A stretch of DNA of 64,000 nt, from NCBI GenBank assembly GCA_964343805.1, contig CAYFLR010000003.1, forward strand, positions 62,001-126,000. Direction: 5' to 3'. Below, in pieces: positions 44,904-52,745 of this stretch. The notes under the pieces were generated by a model. The model did no database searches, was not told the origin of the DNA, and saw only the letters and a list, made by a program, of their open reading frames with translations. Numbering within the stretch: position 1 is the first letter of the stretch; each line of letters begins with the position of its first letter. The position numbers and the translations under genes are program-made. This stretch comes from CAYFLR01 sp964343805. GTDB lineage: Bacteria > Bdellovibrionota_B > Oligoflexia > CAYFLR01.

Positions 44904-45322
44904 TAGTAGAAGAAATCTCCTACCAATTTGTAGATATCAGGATTCCAATTAAAAAGTTCTTCTCTCTGTGCTTGAGGTATCCAAAACACTCCTCGATGAT
45001 AATGGGCGTCCGAAATTTCGTTGGGTGAGTCAAAGTCTGTTATCAGGGAAGCTTTGTAAAAATATGTAGTTACATTTATCATTTCGTTATCCCAGCAAAA
45101 GGGATATTGAGCTTTTCTCTCGCTTTGATGATCCACTCGAACCAAATAGCCTGTTTCTTCAAAGGTTTCCCGTACTGCGGTATTGGCGGGATGTTCACCT
45201 TCTTCGATCTTTCCTCCCGGTAAGTAGCAACGAGTCACTTTACTGGTAGGATCTTCCAGCTTGACGGTTAAAATCATTTCATTATAAATGCACAGGGCTG
45301 AGGCTCTTATTCTTTCTCGCAT
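44900..45322 (-). CDS. NUDIX hydrolase
   Basis: The Nudix box is complete: GGKIEEGEHPANTAVRETFEETGYL fits GX5EX7REUXEEXGU. The protein would hydrolyse a nucleoside diphosphate linked to another moiety; the substrate is not predictable. The start at 45322 (MRERIRASALCIY) gives the usual Nudix N-terminus. The frame is open 17 codons further upstream to 45373, adding a hydrophobic stretch that I regard as untranslated, but no good ribosome binding site settles this. Confidence 0.8.
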   Translation of the reverse strand: MRERIRASALCIYNEMILTVKLEDPTSKVTRCYLPGGKIEEGEHPANTAVRETFEETGYLVRVDHQSERKAQYPFCWDNEMINVTTYFYKASLITDFDSPNEISDAHYHRGVFWIPQAQREELFNWNPDIYKLVGDFFYY

Positions 45323-45503
45323 AGCTATCGAAAATAGCACATGTATTACCAATGTCCAATAAAAACCACTCATTATTTAATGAGGTTGACCGATGCAATT
45401 GAATCCGATTCGGCAACCCTGGATCCTCAAAACTTTTGGATCTAGAAGCAGCGACTTGACAGATCCCCTGGTTTTTATTATTAGCCTTGAGCTAAGAGGC
45501 GAT

Positions 45504-46919
45504 ATGAATTTGAACAAATTGAAAATGGCTTTGGCAATTATAATCCCCTTGGTGGTGTTCTTTCTTCCCCTAGAACTAATACCTCTTCCAGGTCTTACTC
45601 CCGTAGGGCAGCGTATGTTGGCGATCTTTATCCTCGCCTGTCTCTTCTGGGTGCTAGAACCTATTCCGGCTTTTGCCACCTCGATGATGATAGTCCTACT
45701 GGAGCTCGTTTTTATATCTAATAAAAGCTTTATCGGTCTAAGAAATTCCTTGTCTCCAGATCAGTTAGGCGATCTGATTCCCTATAAACAGATAATGGGT
45801 GTATTTGCTTCTCCCATAATTATGCTATTTTTAGGGGGCTTTTCTCTGGCCATTGCGGCCTCCAAGTATCGGCTTGATATGAACCTTGCCAGGGTTTTGG
45901 TTAAACCATTTGGCAAAAATCCAAAGTATGTCTTACTAGGTTTGATGCTGATTACGGCCGTTTTTTCTATGTTTATGAGTAACACCGCTACTACTGCCAT
46001 GATGTTTGCTATTGTAACTCCTATTTTGGCGCTGTTTGATAAAGGGGACACTGGTAAAGTGGCCTTTGCCTTAGGTATCCCTTTTGCTGCTAATATTGGT
46101 GGTATTGGTACCCCCATAGGCACTCCACCGAACGCTTTAGCCATGAAGTACTTGCAGGGGGATCACCTAGTATCTTTCGGTCAATGGATGGGCTTTGCAA
46201 TTCCATATGTTGCTGTTATGATAGCTTTTTTGTGGATTTTATTAGGGAGGGTGTTTCCTTTTAAAACCAAGGAAATTAGTTTGACCATCAAGGGAAAATT
46301 TCTAAAGACTCGCCCGGCTTATATCGTTTATTTCACTTTTGCTTTTACCATACTTGGATGGTTGACTGATTTTCTACATGGTATGAATTCCTATGTTATT
46401 GCCCTATTTCCAGTGACTATTTTTGTCGTAAGCGGAATCATTACACCTAAGGATCTTAAACTCATTAGTTGGGATGTCCTCTGGTTGGTCGCAGGGGGAA
46501 TTGCCTTGGGTTTGGGTTTAGAAAAAAGTGGATTAACGAATGTATTTGTAGCGTCTCTGCCTTTTGAGAATATCTCACCCTTGGTGTTGATTTTACTAAC
46601 GACGATTATTGCTATTGTGATGGCGACGTTAATGTCAAATACGGCCACCGCTAACTTATTATTGCCAATTATATTTTCATTAGGCACTGCCGTGAGTGCA
46701 TCAACTAATATTAATAGCAGCCTTTTGATTATTGCAGTGACCTTAGCATGTTCTTTAGCTATGTCTCTTCCTGTAAGCACTCCACCAAATGCCATTGCTT
46801 ATGCAAGTGGTTTGATCAAAGGGGGAAATATGGCTAAGGTGGGCGTTATCATTGGTGCAGTCGGTTTAATAATGAACTATGTGCTTATATTTATACTTTA
46901 TAAACTACAGGTAGTCTGA
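45504..46919 (+). CDS. DASS (SLC13)-family sodium:dicarboxylate/sulfate symporter
   Basis: A 471-residue protein with about 11-12 helices. Both inverted-repeat SNT motifs are present: MSNTATTAMMFAIVTPIL and MSNTATANLLLPI, as are GIGTPIGTPPNALA and LPVSTPPNAIAYASG. These are the substrate and Na+ sites of the divalent-anion:Na+ symporters (NaDC/CitT/VcINDY-like). Succinate-type dicarboxylate or sulfate uptake is likely; the exact anion is not decidable. ATG 45504 has AGAGG six nt upstream; the frame opens earlier at 45393 but that extension looks non-coding. The cNMP-fold kinase gene follows after 2 nt, suggesting an operon. Confidence 0.88.
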   Translation: MNLNKLKMALAIIIPLVVFFLPLELIPLPGLTPVGQRMLAIFILACLFWVLEPIPAFATSMMIVLLELVFISNKSFIGLRNSLSPDQLGDLIPYKQIMGVFASPIIMLFLGGFSLAIAASKYRLDMNLARVLVKPFGKNPKYVLLGLMLITAVFSMFMSNTATTAMMFAIVTPILALFDKGDTGKVAFALGIPFAANIGGIGTPIGTPPNALAMKYLQGDHLVSFGQWMGFAIPYVAVMIAFLWILLGRVFPFKTKEISLTIKGKFLKTRPAYIVYFTFAFTILGWLTDFLHGMNSYVIALFPVTIFVVSGIITPKDLKLISWDVLWLVAGGIALGLGLEKSGLTNVFVASLPFENISPLVLILLTTIIAIVMATLMSNTATANLLLPIIFSLGTAVSASTNINSSLLIIAVTLACSLAMSLPVSTPPNAIAYASGLIKGGNMAKVGVIIGAVGLIMNYVLIFILYKLQVV

Positions 46920-46921
46920 TT

Positions 46922-48283
46922 ATGAATAGTCGCGACGAACTTTCCACCTATTACTCGCGGGTGGATGAATACTTTGATGACCCCGAGCAAAGGATACATT
47001 TAAAAACCGGGGAATGTCTCTTAGAACAGGAGCAGTTTAATGACCGGCTCTACTTAGTCATAAGCGGTGAATTAGTCACCAAATATAAAAACCCCGAGGG
47101 CAATTTCTGCGATGTATGGATCAGCAAGAAGGGAAAGGTGCTGGGAGTTCATAGCTTTTTTTCTCAATCTCATATTACTTTTGCCACGGTGATCGCCATT
47201 GAAGATGCTGAGATTGCTTATATGGATTATCCACAGTCTATGACCTTGGAAGAACAAGGTCGTTTTTATGCTAAGTTTATGCCTATTGTGATTTCAGAAC
47301 TCTCCGATCGAAATAAGCGAATTGAACAATTTGCAAATCGACGAGAGATGGCCTACCGAAGATTGCAGGCTCATCAAAAATTGGCGCTATTAGGTCATTT
47401 ATCCGCTGGCATTGCTCATGAACTGAATAATGCTATCTCAGTCCTGAAGAGTAATGTTCCTTGGTTGATTAAATTTTTTAAGCGCAATATTGAGGGTACC
47501 TATTCTTCCTTTGCCCATCTCTTTGAAATGGGATTAGAAAAAGGACGATGGCTGTCCACAACGGAGGCTCGAAAAAGATCTAAACAGTTAAGAAAAAAGT
47601 TTGATCTTTCAACCAATATGGCCAAGAAGATTGCTGGCACTGGGATATCAGATGAAGAACTAGCTGAACTTGGGGATATTAAAAAGGTGTCATCTGAACT
47701 TTTAGATGTTTGGGAATTAGGGGCTACCTTCTTCGATATGCGGGTGGCGGCCAATCAATCCCATCATGTGGTCAAATCGGTAAAGTCTCTCTCTGCGAAA
47801 CATTTGGAGCGGGTTCCTGATATTGATATCAATGGTTGTGTAGAATCAGCCCTTTCTTTGATCCATGGAAAACTGAAAGATATTAAGGTGGATGTTGATT
47901 TACAGCCCCTTCCTTTGTTGGATGCGAACAAAGGAGAATTGGTTCAAGTATGGATGAATTTGTTAAGTAATGCGGTGGAAAGTTTAGTGGCTGCTCAAAC
48001 AGAGGGTGCCACTATTAAAGTGACTTCCCAGCATGTTTGGAACTTAATTGTTGTCAAGATAACCGACAATGGTCCGGGTATTCCGTCTGAAATTTTACCT
48101 AAGATTTTCTTGCCAGATATGACCACCAAGGTTTCAGGACTTTCTTTTGGGTTAGGTCTGGGGTTGACATTTGTCCAAAATATTGTGGAAGATTATGGAG
48201 GTCAAGTCATTGTAGAGAGTGAACCTGGACATACTGTTTTTACTGTGAAGATTCCGCTGGGAGGCGATCATGTCAATTCTTAA
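46922..48283 (+). CDS. Sensor histidine kinase with CRP-like cyclic-nucleotide-binding-fold domain
   Basis: Soluble kinase. Residues about 20-120 form a cNMP-binding/CAP-effector-like barrel (LKTGECLLEQEQFNDRLYLVISGELVTKY, GKVLGVHSFF). The phosphate-binding cassette with Arg of true cAMP sensors is not obvious, so it may bind another ligand. HisKA has His165 in GHLSAGIAHELNNAIS; a long insert of about 120 residues follows, then HATPase_c with WMNLLSNAVES, DNGPGIP and LGLGLTFVQNIVEDYGG. It begins 2 nt after the DASS transporter and overlaps the receiver gene by 14 nt, so transporter, kinase and receiver are probably one operon; sensing related to the transported anion is a reasonable inference. 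Confidence 0.85.
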   Translation: MNSRDELSTYYSRVDEYFDDPEQRIHLKTGECLLEQEQFNDRLYLVISGELVTKYKNPEGNFCDVWISKKGKVLGVHSFFSQSHITFATVIAIEDAEIAYMDYPQSMTLEEQGRFYAKFMPIVISELSDRNKRIEQFANRREMAYRRLQAHQKLALLGHLSAGIAHELNNAISVLKSNVPWLIKFFKRNIEGTYSSFAHLFEMGLEKGRWLSTTEARKRSKQLRKKFDLSTNMAKKIAGTGISDEELAELGDIKKVSSELLDVWELGATFFDMRVAANQSHHVVKSVKSLSAKHLERVPDIDINGCVESALSLIHGKLKDIKVDVDLQPLPLLDANKGELVQVWMNLLSNAVESLVAAQTEGATIKVTSQHVWNLIVVKITDNGPGIPSEILPKIFLPDMTTKVSGLSFGLGLGLTFVQNIVEDYGGQVIVESEPGHTVFTVKIPLGGDHVNS

Positions 48284-48752
48284 TATAATATGTGTAGATG
48301 ATCAAAGAGAGGTGTTGGCTACTTTGGAAAAAGAGCTAGCCTACTTTTCTGAATGTTGTGACATTTCTTCCTGTGAAAGTGCTGAAGAGGCCTGGGAGGT
48401 GGTGGAAGAGGTCGATGAGGTTGGGCAAAATATGGCTTTGGTTATATGTGATCATGTGATGCCGGGTAAAAATGGAGTGCAGTTTTTAACTGAAGTGAGT
48501 GAAGATCAACGTTTTAATATGACGAAGAAGATTCTTTTGACTGGACAGGCAACTCATCAAGATACTATTAATGCCATCAATCATGCCTCGGTGGATCGTT
48601 ATGTTGAAAAGCCTTGGGATACAGATAGTTTGTTAGACGAAATTAAACAGCTGCTCACAGAGTATATCATTGATGCGGGTATAGATTATGATCAATACCC
48701 TCAACTCATCGATCAAACCACCCTCTATCGTAAATTGCAAAAACAGTATTAA
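48270..48752 (+). CDS. Single-domain response regulator (receiver)
   Basis: 160 residues: one receiver domain with CVDDQ, the phospho-acceptor Asp in MALVICDHVMPGKNG, ILLTGQA and RYVEKPW (Lys), plus a short tail without a DNA-binding domain. The partner is the kinase whose gene it overlaps by 14 nt. Such receivers work through protein contacts or diguanylate cyclase or phosphatase partners elsewhere; none is nearby. Confidence 0.9.
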   Translation: MSILNIICVDDQREVLATLEKELAYFSECCDISSCESAEEAWEVVEEVDEVGQNMALVICDHVMPGKNGVQFLTEVSEDQRFNMTKKILLTGQATHQDTINAINHASVDRYVEKPWDTDSLLDEIKQLLTEYIIDAGIDYDQYPQLIDQTTLYRKLQKQY

Positions 48753-48775
48753 GGTTTTTAACCTGATTGGTTATT

Positions 48776-50584
48776 ATGGAATCCAAAGAAGAAAATTTAA
48801 CTCGGTTTATCCCCACTACGGCCCAAGAGATGCAAGCCAGAGGGTGGGATGAACTGGACGTGCTTTTTATTAATGGGGATGCCTATGTGGATCACCCGAG
48901 TTTTGGAGTTGCTCTTTTGGCACGGCTTTTAGAAAAAGAGGGGTATCGGGTTGGTATCATTTCCCAGCCTAAAGTCAATACCCGGTTTAGACAGTATTCT
49001 AAAGAAGAGACTTATGCTGATCTGAAAAAATTAGGAACTCCTAAACTCTTTGTGGGAATCTCATCTGGGGTTCTCGATTCGATGATCAATAACTACACTG
49101 CTAATCAAAGGTTTCGAAGAAACGACATGTACTCACCGGGAGAAGAGGGCGATCATCGACCTGATTATGCCAGTCAGGTTTTTGCAGAGGTGGCTCGAAA
49201 AGCTTTTCCCAATACCCTTTTAATAGGTGGCGGAGTCGAGTTCTCTTTAAGGCGTTTGGCCCATTATGATTACTGGCAAAATAAAATACTTCCTTCTATT
49301 TTAGAAGAGTCCCCCGTAGACCTCATGATTTATGGAATGGCAGAAGGTCCTTTGCTGGAAGTTGCCAAAATTCTCCAACAAGCAGATCCTGAAAAAGATC
49401 CCAGAGAGGAGCTTCGACAGCTAAGAGGGATTGCTTACTTTAAAGAAGATAAACAATTTAAAGTGAAAGACAGCACCAATTTACCCTCCTTTCAAGAGGT
49501 GAAAAAGGATAAAAAGACCTTCTTAAGATACACTAAAATGTTGCTCAACAAGAGCAATCCTCACCTGTCATCTATACTTATGCAAAAAGGTAAGAAAGGT
49601 GTGGTAGTGGTCAATCCACCCGCTCTTCCTTTAACAACTAAAGAACTAGATCATATCTACAATGCCCCTTTTACCAGAGAACAGCATTATTCTTATCAGG
49701 AAAAAGTTCCGGCAGCTGAGATGATCAAATGGTCTATTACGGTAAATAGAGGGTGTTTTGGAGGATGCGCTTTTTGCGCGATCACTTTACATCAGGGAAA
49801 AGAGGTGCAGTCGCGGAGCATACCTTCGATTGTTCGAGAAGCGAAAACCATGTCCTATCAAGATGGGTTCACGGGTTTTATTTCAGATTTGGGGGGTCCC
49901 ACTGCCAATATGTTTGATCTGGGTTGCAAAGATGACAGCTATAAAAAATGTACACGCAGTTCGTGTTTAGCTCCTAAAATGTGTCCCAATCTCCGAACCG
50001 ATCATAAACAGCAGATTAAATTATTAGATCAGGTCATGGCTCTGCCGAAAGTTAAAAAGGTAGTGATTGCCAGTGGAGTTCGCTACGACCTTGCTATGAA
50101 AGATAAAAAGTATTTAAAAAAACTTATCAAAGATCATGTGGGGGGGCATTTGAAAGTAGCTCCTGAGCATATGGATGATGAAGTTTTAAATTTAATGAAC
50201 AAAACCTCTTTCAAAGACTTTTTAGCATTTAAAGAACTCTTTGAAGGGATGTCCAAAGAGTGTGGTAAGAATCAGTATCTAGTTCCTTATTTCATAGGCT
50301 CTCTGCCTGGTTCCACTCCAGAAATGATGAAAGATCTTTCTAAGTATCTAGAAAAAGAAAACTNNNNNNNNNNACAGGTGCAAAACTTTATTCCTCTGCC
50401 TATGACTCTAGCGGGAGCCATCTATTGGAGCGGTCTTCACCCTAAAACCTTTAAACCTCTATTTGTGGCTAAAAGCTTTAAAGATCGAAAGAAGCAGATG
50501 GATCTGCTGCAAAGTTTTAGAAAGCAGGTTAAAAAGGGAAAGAAGAAGTTTTCTAAAAAAAGATATAAAACTAAGTCTAGATAA
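48776..50584 (+). CDS. YgiQ-family radical SAM protein
   Basis: A large radical SAM protein of the YgiQ family. The N-terminus has DVLFINGDAYVDHPSFGVALLARLLE. The SAM cluster motif is NRGCFGGCAFCAI (CxxxCxxC), followed by the family stretch SDLGGPTANMF with extra conserved Cys residues. The protein ends with a short very basic tail instead of the full DUF3362 extension, so at about 600 residues it is on the short side. A 10-N gap (50364-50373) lies before QVQNFIPLPMTLAGA; about the right number of residues seems to be lost. Biological role of YgiQ remains undefined. ATG 48776 is preferred to a GTG 9 nt earlier. Unrelated to the SPASM proteins that follow. Confidence 0.85.
   Translation: MESKEENLTRFIPTTAQEMQARGWDELDVLFINGDAYVDHPSFGVALLARLLEKEGYRVGIISQPKVNTRFRQYSKEETYADLKKLGTPKLFVGISSGVLDSMINNYTANQRFRRNDMYSPGEEGDHRPDYASQVFAEVARKAFPNTLLIGGGVEFSLRRLAHYDYWQNKILPSILEESPVDLMIYGMAEGPLLEVAKILQQADPEKDPREELRQLRGIAYFKEDKQFKVKDSTNLPSFQEVKKDKKTFLRYTKMLLNKSNPHLSSILMQKGKKGVVVVNPPALPLTTKELDHIYNAPFTREQHYSYQEKVPAAEMIKWSITVNRGCFGGCAFCAITLHQGKEVQSRSIPSIVREAKTMSYQDGFTGFISDLGGPTANMFDLGCKDDSYKKCTRSSCLAPKMCPNLRTDHKQQIKLLDQVMALPKVKKVVIASGVRYDLAMKDKKYLKKLIKDHVGGHLKVAPEHMDDEVLNLMNKTSFKDFLAFKELFEGMSKECGKNQYLVPYFIGSLPGSTPEMMKDLSKYLEKENXXXXQVQNFIPLPMTLAGAIYWSGLHPKTFKPLFVAKSFKDRKKQMDLLQSFRKQVKKGKKKFSKKRYKTKSR
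50364..50373. other. Scaffold gap (10 N) in the ygiQ-like gene
   Basis: Nominal 10-N gap near residue 530 of the radical SAM protein; flanking sequence on both sides matches the family and the frame continues. Confidence 0.9.
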
Positions 50585-50589
50585 GGATT

Positions 50590-51624
50590 TTATAGAAAAC
50601 TTTTCAAAAGACTCTCTGTCTCTCGCCTTCGTAGACAAAAAGTGTTATCCCCAATATGCCCCGAACCACTCTCAGCCATTGAAGTACAACCGGCAAGGCA
50701 TTTCTTGGCAAATGGGCACTTGGCACAGGTTCCCTGCAAGTACTTAGTCTTAGACCTAAATTGCTCAAAATGGGTTTTAGAATTCCAGATGTTAGATAGA
50801 GGGGTTTTTCGCACATTGGCTTCGATGAACTTATCACCAAGAGACAGACATCCGAGGATATCTCCATTGCTTCTAATACCCAAAACGGATCGGCCCGCCT
50901 TGCAGCCGTTCCAGGTTTGATGCAAGAAATGAAAGGTCGGATCCAAAGGAAAGTAACCAAAATCATCAGTTAATAGAAGGTTGATTCGGTGGGATTTATT
51001 TTGTAAGAGATCTTTTACTTTTTCGGTAAAGAGCGTGTATTGCTCTTCATTTAGCACCTGTTCATGATTAAAGCGATCTCCTCCTACATGGGCCAGTTGA
51101 ACTTGCCAGCCAATACCTGTATCTTGCAGTAACTCAACAAAAAGATCAAAATCTGCGAGATTACAACTCATAAAGGTGGTGATAGCAGTGACGGGAATGT
51201 TTGCTTCTTTTATTTGATGAAGGGCCTGCAATGAAGATTCAAATTTATCCACCCCTCTAATTTTTTTATAAGTGGATGCACAAGCCCCATCAAGGCTTAC
51301 GCCGATTACTTGGGGGGGGAGTTGGGTGAGTTTTGAAATAATATCACCATTAATAAGTAAACCATTAGTTATAATATTTAAATCCATCTTCTGTTTTTTG
51401 ACTTCCTCGCTGATCATATGCCAATCAGAACGAAGGAAAACCTCTCCACCCAGTAACGTGATTCTATGTGCTCCCAAATTTTTGATTTGAATGATTATAC
51501 TTTTAATTTCAGAAAAACTCATTTCATCAGGACGTGTCTCTCCAGAGTTGGAGGCACAGTGGATACAGCGTAGGTTGCAGCGGTTGGTTATTTCGAAGAT
51601 GACTTCTTTTAGTTTATGCTTCAT
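50590..51624 (-). CDS. Radical SAM/SPASM peptide-maturase-like enzyme 1
   Basis: 344 residues. The radical SAM cluster is C16-C20-C23 in EITNRCNLRCIHC; GGEV and SLDGA are further SAM-fold motifs. The C-terminal SPASM domain has Cys in NGCKAGRS, DILGCLSL, GTCAKCPFAKKCLAGC and NTFC, enough for two auxiliary [4Fe-4S] clusters. SPASM enzymes such as AnSME and PqqE modify peptides or proteins. ATG 51624 lies 4 nt after the stop of the upstream TPR/lipobox gene; a TTG 24 nt earlier would overlap it. The tight linkage makes that protein, or one of the nearby exported proteins, the candidate substrate (inference). The gene converges on ygiQ. Confidence 0.85.
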   Translation of the reverse strand: MKHKLKEVIFEITNRCNLRCIHCASNSGETRPDEMSFSEIKSIIIQIKNLGAHRITLLGGEVFLRSDWHMISEEVKKQKMDLNIITNGLLINGDIISKLTQLPPQVIGVSLDGACASTYKKIRGVDKFESSLQALHQIKEANIPVTAITTFMSCNLADFDLFVELLQDTGIGWQVQLAHVGGDRFNHEQVLNEEQYTLFTEKVKDLLQNKSHRINLLLTDDFGYFPLDPTFHFLHQTWNGCKAGRSVLGIRSNGDILGCLSLGDKFIEANVRKTPLSNIWNSKTHFEQFRSKTKYLQGTCAKCPFAKKCLAGCTSMAESGSGHIGDNTFCLRRRETESLLKSFL

Positions 51625-51628
51625 GGGT

Positions 51629-52624
51629 TTAAAAATTGATTGAATCAATAATAGTGTAGGTGTTTTGTCGGGTGGAAAATTCTAATGTGAGAGAATTGAA
51701 GGAGCGACTATGACTTTTAATGTATTTATTATCATCTTCAACAAATAAGGTGAATCGGTAGGTGGATTTGAGATCTATTTTTTTATCTTCAAAACTGGCT
51801 TCCTTTCCATTGAAATTAAGGGTCTTAAAGTATTCTTCTCTATTGTTAACAACTTTATAAACTTCCACCTTTCTATTAAGGAGGGGTTCTCCCAAGGCAT
51901 TTAATACTTTAATTGTTTTTTTATTAGAAATCTCATCATCTGGAATATCCTTTGTTAGAACCACAACACGCCCAGTTAAAAAGGTGTCCATGATTTTCAC
52001 CGGAAGATATTGATCAGGATCCTCTCCTGTAATATGGGTTGATTTCCGTTCAGGGATAAGATCATGATCGAATGTGTCTAGCGAGATTCCACGTTCTAAA
52101 GTCCGGTACTCCTCACCAATCTTTTTCTCATTTTCATCAAGAAAATTGATTTTAATAGAGGGGAGGGGGAGAAGTTCGGTATCTATCACTTGGATCCAAA
52201 ATCTATCTAGGCTATGTTCATGAGCTTTGTATACAGGTCTACTGAACTGTACTCCATATTTCATAACAGCCCCATCATCCATTACGTCACTGCATGAAGT
52301 CTGAGTTAATTGAGCGATGAACATACTGCCCATAACAATCTTTTTGAACAGGCTCTGGTATTCTAACCACAATATCCTGACTTCAGATTCCAATTGCTCG
52401 ATTTGTGGGAGTTTTATTTTTACTAATTCATAAATTGAGATGAATTCATTTTTGTCCTGATTGAGAAGGTGACAGACTCCCAATTGGAGTTGGGATTTAA
52501 TATCCTTTGGTTGATCTTTTAAGTGTTCATTGAATAACTGGATGGCAGTTTTATAGTGACCCTCTTTCATTTGGCTTTGAGCTTCAACAAGGATGGGGCT
52601 TAAGTCTTTCATTATTTTATCCAT
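51629..52624 (-). CDS. TPR protein with an internal lipobox-like Cys and YGV motif, partner of radical SAM 1
   Basis: Residues about 12-90 contain TPR-like helices (EGHYKTAIQLFNEHLKDQPK, QLQLGVCHLL). Then comes KKIVMGSMFIAQLTQTSC, which looks like a lipoprotein signal peptide with C111, but it is internal, and shortly after it MKYGVQF (Y123-G124-V125). The rest (about 130-331) is beta-rich with repeats of surface-protein style (IKVLNALGEPLLNRKVEVYK resembles a carboxypeptidase-regulatory/CNA-B-like fold). Cys, then YGV, then a beta domain is the same order as in the lipoprotein at 56412. No in-frame start codon gives an obvious separate lipoprotein. ATG 52624 is chosen over a TTG ten codons earlier. 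Function unknown; predicted target of the adjacent maturase. Confidence 0.6.
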   Translation of the reverse strand: MDKIMKDLSPILVEAQSQMKEGHYKTAIQLFNEHLKDQPKDIKSQLQLGVCHLLNQDKNEFISIYELVKIKLPQIEQLESEVRILWLEYQSLFKKIVMGSMFIAQLTQTSCSDVMDDGAVMKYGVQFSRPVYKAHEHSLDRFWIQVIDTELLPLPSIKINFLDENEKKIGEEYRTLERGISLDTFDHDLIPERKSTHITGEDPDQYLPVKIMDTFLTGRVVVLTKDIPDDEISNKKTIKVLNALGEPLLNRKVEVYKVVNNREEYFKTLNFNGKEASFEDKKIDLKSTYRFTLFVEDDNKYIKSHSRSFNSLTLEFSTRQNTYTIIDSINF

Positions 52625-52745
52625 TTGTAAGAGTCTTGAAATATCAGCATACAACTTTTAAGGGGAAGATGCGACTTTATTTTATTTGGTTTGATCCTTT
52701 TGGGATGATAGGATAGTCTTTTCCTAGCTTTTGTGGAGGTAGCAG

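Noticed and set aside
48776..50584. YgiQ-like protein as part of the SPASM maturation island
   Set aside because: It belongs to a different, widely conserved radical SAM family, lacks SPASM and converges on the island from the other side.
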